From Hondaea fermentalgiana (Eukaryota > Sar > Bigyra > Thraustochytrida > Thraustochytriidae): a DNA stretch of 38,843 bases. Shown here one piece after another: positions 36,761-38,843 of the stretch. The notes beneath the pieces are model-generated. The model did not search any database, had not been told where the DNA came from, and saw only the letters and a list, made by a program, of their open reading frames with translations. Every line of letters starts with the position of its first letter. Within the stretch, counting starts at the first letter, position 1. The translations under genes and the position numbers were made by a program. Where the stretch lies: contig NPFB01000011.1 in assembly GCA_014084085.1 (NCBI GenBank), positions 123,096 to 161,938 of the forward strand. Direction: 5' to 3'.

Positions 36761-36820
36761 TTGTGCGGAGAAGACGAACCTTTTGCGGAGAAGTCGAGCC
36801 TTGTGCGGAGAAGAGGGCGA
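36761..36820. repeat. 20-base tandem repeat, about 2.7 copies
   Basis: Three head-to-tail units begin at 36761, 36781 and 36801, each with the core TGCGGAGAAG at the same offset. The first two units differ at three positions and the third diverges after the core. Confidence 0.85.
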
Positions 36821-37687
36821 TGCGGGAGGGCGCAAGCCACTGCTCAGCTCAGCCATGCATGCTCGAGCGCTTGGCGTCGCTCAGGCTGGCTCCTCTGAGT
36901 CCGTCTTTAACTTCAGCCGCCGCCCGCTGCCGGTATCATGGGACGGTGACAGATTAAGTTGAATTTAGGCTGCGCCAAGCTGTAGGCCCCTAGTGGCAAA
37001 GCAGCGCGAAATATGCGTTGTTCCGCGCGTGCGGTGATGCGGAGGCGCCATGAAATTGGCCGCCGTTGGGCATCTTCTTGGCTGAATGCTCTGCACAAAG
37101 GTGCACAATGGAAATTCGTGAAGGCTATGCTCGGTGCGGGTGCGCAATCTCTTGACATCGGTGTTGACGGGCGGGCGGGCGGCCAGCCACCATTCATCAG
37201 CTCGAGCCTTGCGTGTCATTATGATGGAATGGGCTTCATGCGGTTGGCAAGATCAATAGTTTTATAGCCTATAAAGACAAGGGAGGACAAGCGGCGGGTC
37301 ATGCATGGGTCGAGAGAAGCAGATACTGACTGACTCGCGGTCAAGCGTCCAGCAAGAAGGCAAAGGTAAGAAGATATTGACAATCTCTCTGCAAGCGAGG
37401 AGCGCAGGCTTTTTGTTAGTGAGGAATGACTTGATTTGTTCAAGGCTCTCTCATTCTAGAGGCCTAAGCCTAGCCGTGCTTTGTGTGTTTTTTGAGTGAA
37501 GGACGTCTTGCAAGGAGACATGGATCAGGCGTTGTACTCGTCCAGCAAAGGACGCCACCGAGATGTATGTGATTTTCCTGGAAACAAGAATAGTTGGCAA
37601 GTTTACGCACGGAGGGCGGAATAAAAGGTCGACGCTTATGTACGGTCAATGGCTCGCGAAAGTGGCGAGTGCGTAGACACCATTTCG

Positions 37688-38197
37688 TCAAGGCTTGCCC
37701 TCTTCATCCTGTGCCGGCGCCGTTTCCTGATCTTGGGCACTATTGCTATCTTGGGCAGCGATGAGTTTGTCTTTTTCATCTGGCACGGTTGCTGGTGCGG
37801 ACGTAGACTCTGCGTCTGCGTTTGCGTTTGCGTTTCCGTTTCCGTTTGCACCTGCGTCAGCTGCTGCTGAAGAAGAAGTAGGAGTGGTTTCCTGGGCAGT
37901 CTTGACGCCGGCGAGGGAAGCGCCCTGGCGCTCAAACTGTTCAATAGCGTCCGCAATGGCCTCTTCGCGCGTCATTTCAAACTCCTCCATGTTCTCCTTG
38001 ACGGCCTCGTCAAATGTGTCTTGTGAAATGTTGTTCATGAGCGTGAGTCCGCGCATATCGCCGCTCAAGAGCAGCTGCGTGAGCTGCTCCTCCTTGGCGT
38101 TTTGCATGCGCGCGCGTTCTCGAAGCTGCTCGAGCTCCTCGGGTGTGAGGTCCTTGGCGGTCTTGCCAGGCAAGAGCCTGGTTCCCGTGGGGTCCAT
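37688..38197 (-). CDS. Small protein with stand-alone ARMC6 N-terminal module (169 aa)
   Basis: Residues 57-98 ('[17 protein letters not shown]' then '[15 protein letters not shown]') match residues 68-110 of the ARMC6 homologue in this window at about 24 of 42 positions. No armadillo repeats follow. Upstream, residues 12-50 ('[17 protein letters not shown]') are predicted helical and charged. Downstream, residues 105-169 are a disordered Ala/Asn/Gly/Gln/Glu-rich tail, partly from a GCAAAC-type hexamer repeat ('[12 protein letters not shown]'). The frame is open to 38335; the start at 38197 (MDPTGT) was preferred because upstream residues look like low-complexity leader, and 38335 remains possible. 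The small size and helical module suggest an adaptor or a partner competing with ARMC6, which is inference. It could also be the 5' part of a longer gene whose later exons were not recognised. Confidence 0.7.
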   Translation of the reverse strand: MDPTGTRLLPGKTAKDLTPEELEQLRERARMQNAKEEQLTQLLLSGDMRGLTLMNNISQDTFDEAVKENMEEFEMTREEAIADAIEQFERQGASLAGVKTAQETTPTSSSAAADAGANGNGNANANADAESTSAPATVPDEKDKLIAAQDSNSAQDQETAPAQDEEGKP

Positions 38198-38843
38198 CGT
38201 CCCCGCGTCTGCAGCCGTGTCCGTAGCCAACCAGGTGCCGCCCGTCTGTGCTGCTTTTCGGCACTGCCAGCAGCTAACTTGAGGAGAAGGCGCGGGCAGC
38301 GCGATGCTCGATCGCATGCACAACTGACTGACCACTCACAGTCAGCCAGAAGAGAAGGAAGGCGCGCAAGCCCAAGTGAGGCGAGACAAGCCACGCCGAG
38401 CTATGAATCAAGGTCAACCCAAGCCAACCTCCTCGCTGCTGCCCTCGTCCGTCGCTTCACGCTAGCGCGAGGGGGGCTCGCTAGCTGAGCCCGGCGGGCA
38501 GGCAGGCAGGCAGGCAGGCAGGCCTCTCTCTCAGTGCAGCGCAGCGCAGCGCAGCTTGCCTTTCCTCCTCCCTCTCCTTCCACGCACAGCAAGAAAGCGA
38601 GAAGGAGAGCGGGAGAGGAGGAGAGCAAGCGCGCGAGCGAGCGAGCAAGCACGCAGAAGAAGGAAAGAAAGCAGCTCCCTTCCTCCCTCCCTCCAGCTGC
38701 GTGCGGCGGGCGAGGGCGGCCAGCCCGGCAGGCGAGGCGGGCGAGGCGCGGGCCAGGCAGGCCGGCGAGGCAGAGAGGCACCAGCGCGGGCGGAGCGGCG
38801 GCGCGGCGGAGCAGCGGCGGCAGCGCAGTGGCAGCAGCGGCAG
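38198..38843. promoter_or_regulatory. Upstream region of the small ARMC6-module gene
   Basis: A GC-rich, purine-rich leader or promoter region running to the window edge. It contains a GGCA array (38491-38522), a GCAGC array (38535-38556) and GCGA/GAGC-rich stretches. The last 60 bases are GCG/CAG-rich and might belong to a gene beyond the edge. No complete gene recognised. Confidence 0.4.
38491..38522. repeat. GGCA tetramer array
   Basis: About seven tandem GGCA units, reading CTGC on the sense strand of the small ARMC6-module gene, about 300 bases upstream of its start. Confidence 0.85.

Larger units (their letters stand above)
32938..37687. other. 4.75-kb gene-poor, low-complexity region
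   Basis: No convincing gene. Open frames up to about 310 codons on both strands (e.g. 33201-34136 and 33636-34535) encode Arg/Ser/Pro-rich low-complexity peptides with no domain. The region is packed with tetramer and pentamer arrays, listed separately, mixed with unique sequence at about 34650-36050 and 36550-37650. A 20-base tandem repeat lies at 36761-36820. Apparent tRNA B-box matches near 35230 failed on arm pairing. Confidence 0.5.

Overview
This is eukaryotic nuclear DNA: coding regions are GC-rich and mostly unbroken, one gene has two clear GT-AG introns, spacers are long and full of short-period repeats, and the protein families are eukaryotic (ARMC6, TPR-J protein, RING, ankyrin, LRR, SAM). 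The extracellular protein style (a 3.3-kresidue FG-GAP/YHYH/Calx-beta protein) and the compact, intron-poor layout suggest a stramenopile, most likely a labyrinthulomycete (thraustochytrid). That assignment is inference, not proof.

Layout. 0-4.2 kb: a SAM-domain protein (+), a type II-like thioesterase (-), and an ARMC6 homologue (+). 4.7-12.6 kb: an ankyrin protein (-), a 2.4-kb spacer holding a very AT-rich island, a TPR plus J-domain co-chaperone (+), and a nuclear-type LRR protein (-). 13.2-23.2 kb: one uninterrupted 3308-codon reading frame for a secreted or surface protein. 23.5-27.9 kb: an acidic protein with six copies of an unrecognised helical repeat (-), and a LigB/DODA-type extradiol dioxygenase in three exons (-). 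29.9-32.9 kb: a type I membrane protein (-) and a RING-HC protein (-). 33-37.7 kb: gene-poor, low-complexity DNA. 37.7-38.2 kb: a small protein (-) carrying a stand-alone copy of the N-terminal module of ARMC6.

The genes do not form an obvious pathway, as expected of a nuclear genome. Themes are protein quality control or scaffolding (ARMC6, TPR-J, RING, ankyrin) and cell-surface architecture (giant protein, type I membrane protein). The best leads are the ARMC6-module pair at the two ends of the window, the six-repeat acidic protein, the architecture of the giant protein, and the AT-rich island. Most genes have a short-period (2-5 bp) repeat array in the 5' flank.

Many long secondary reading frames overlap these genes or lie in repeat-rich spacers. 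They arise from high GC and periodic sequence and were not annotated. No tRNA, rRNA, CRISPR array or intact transposon was recognised.
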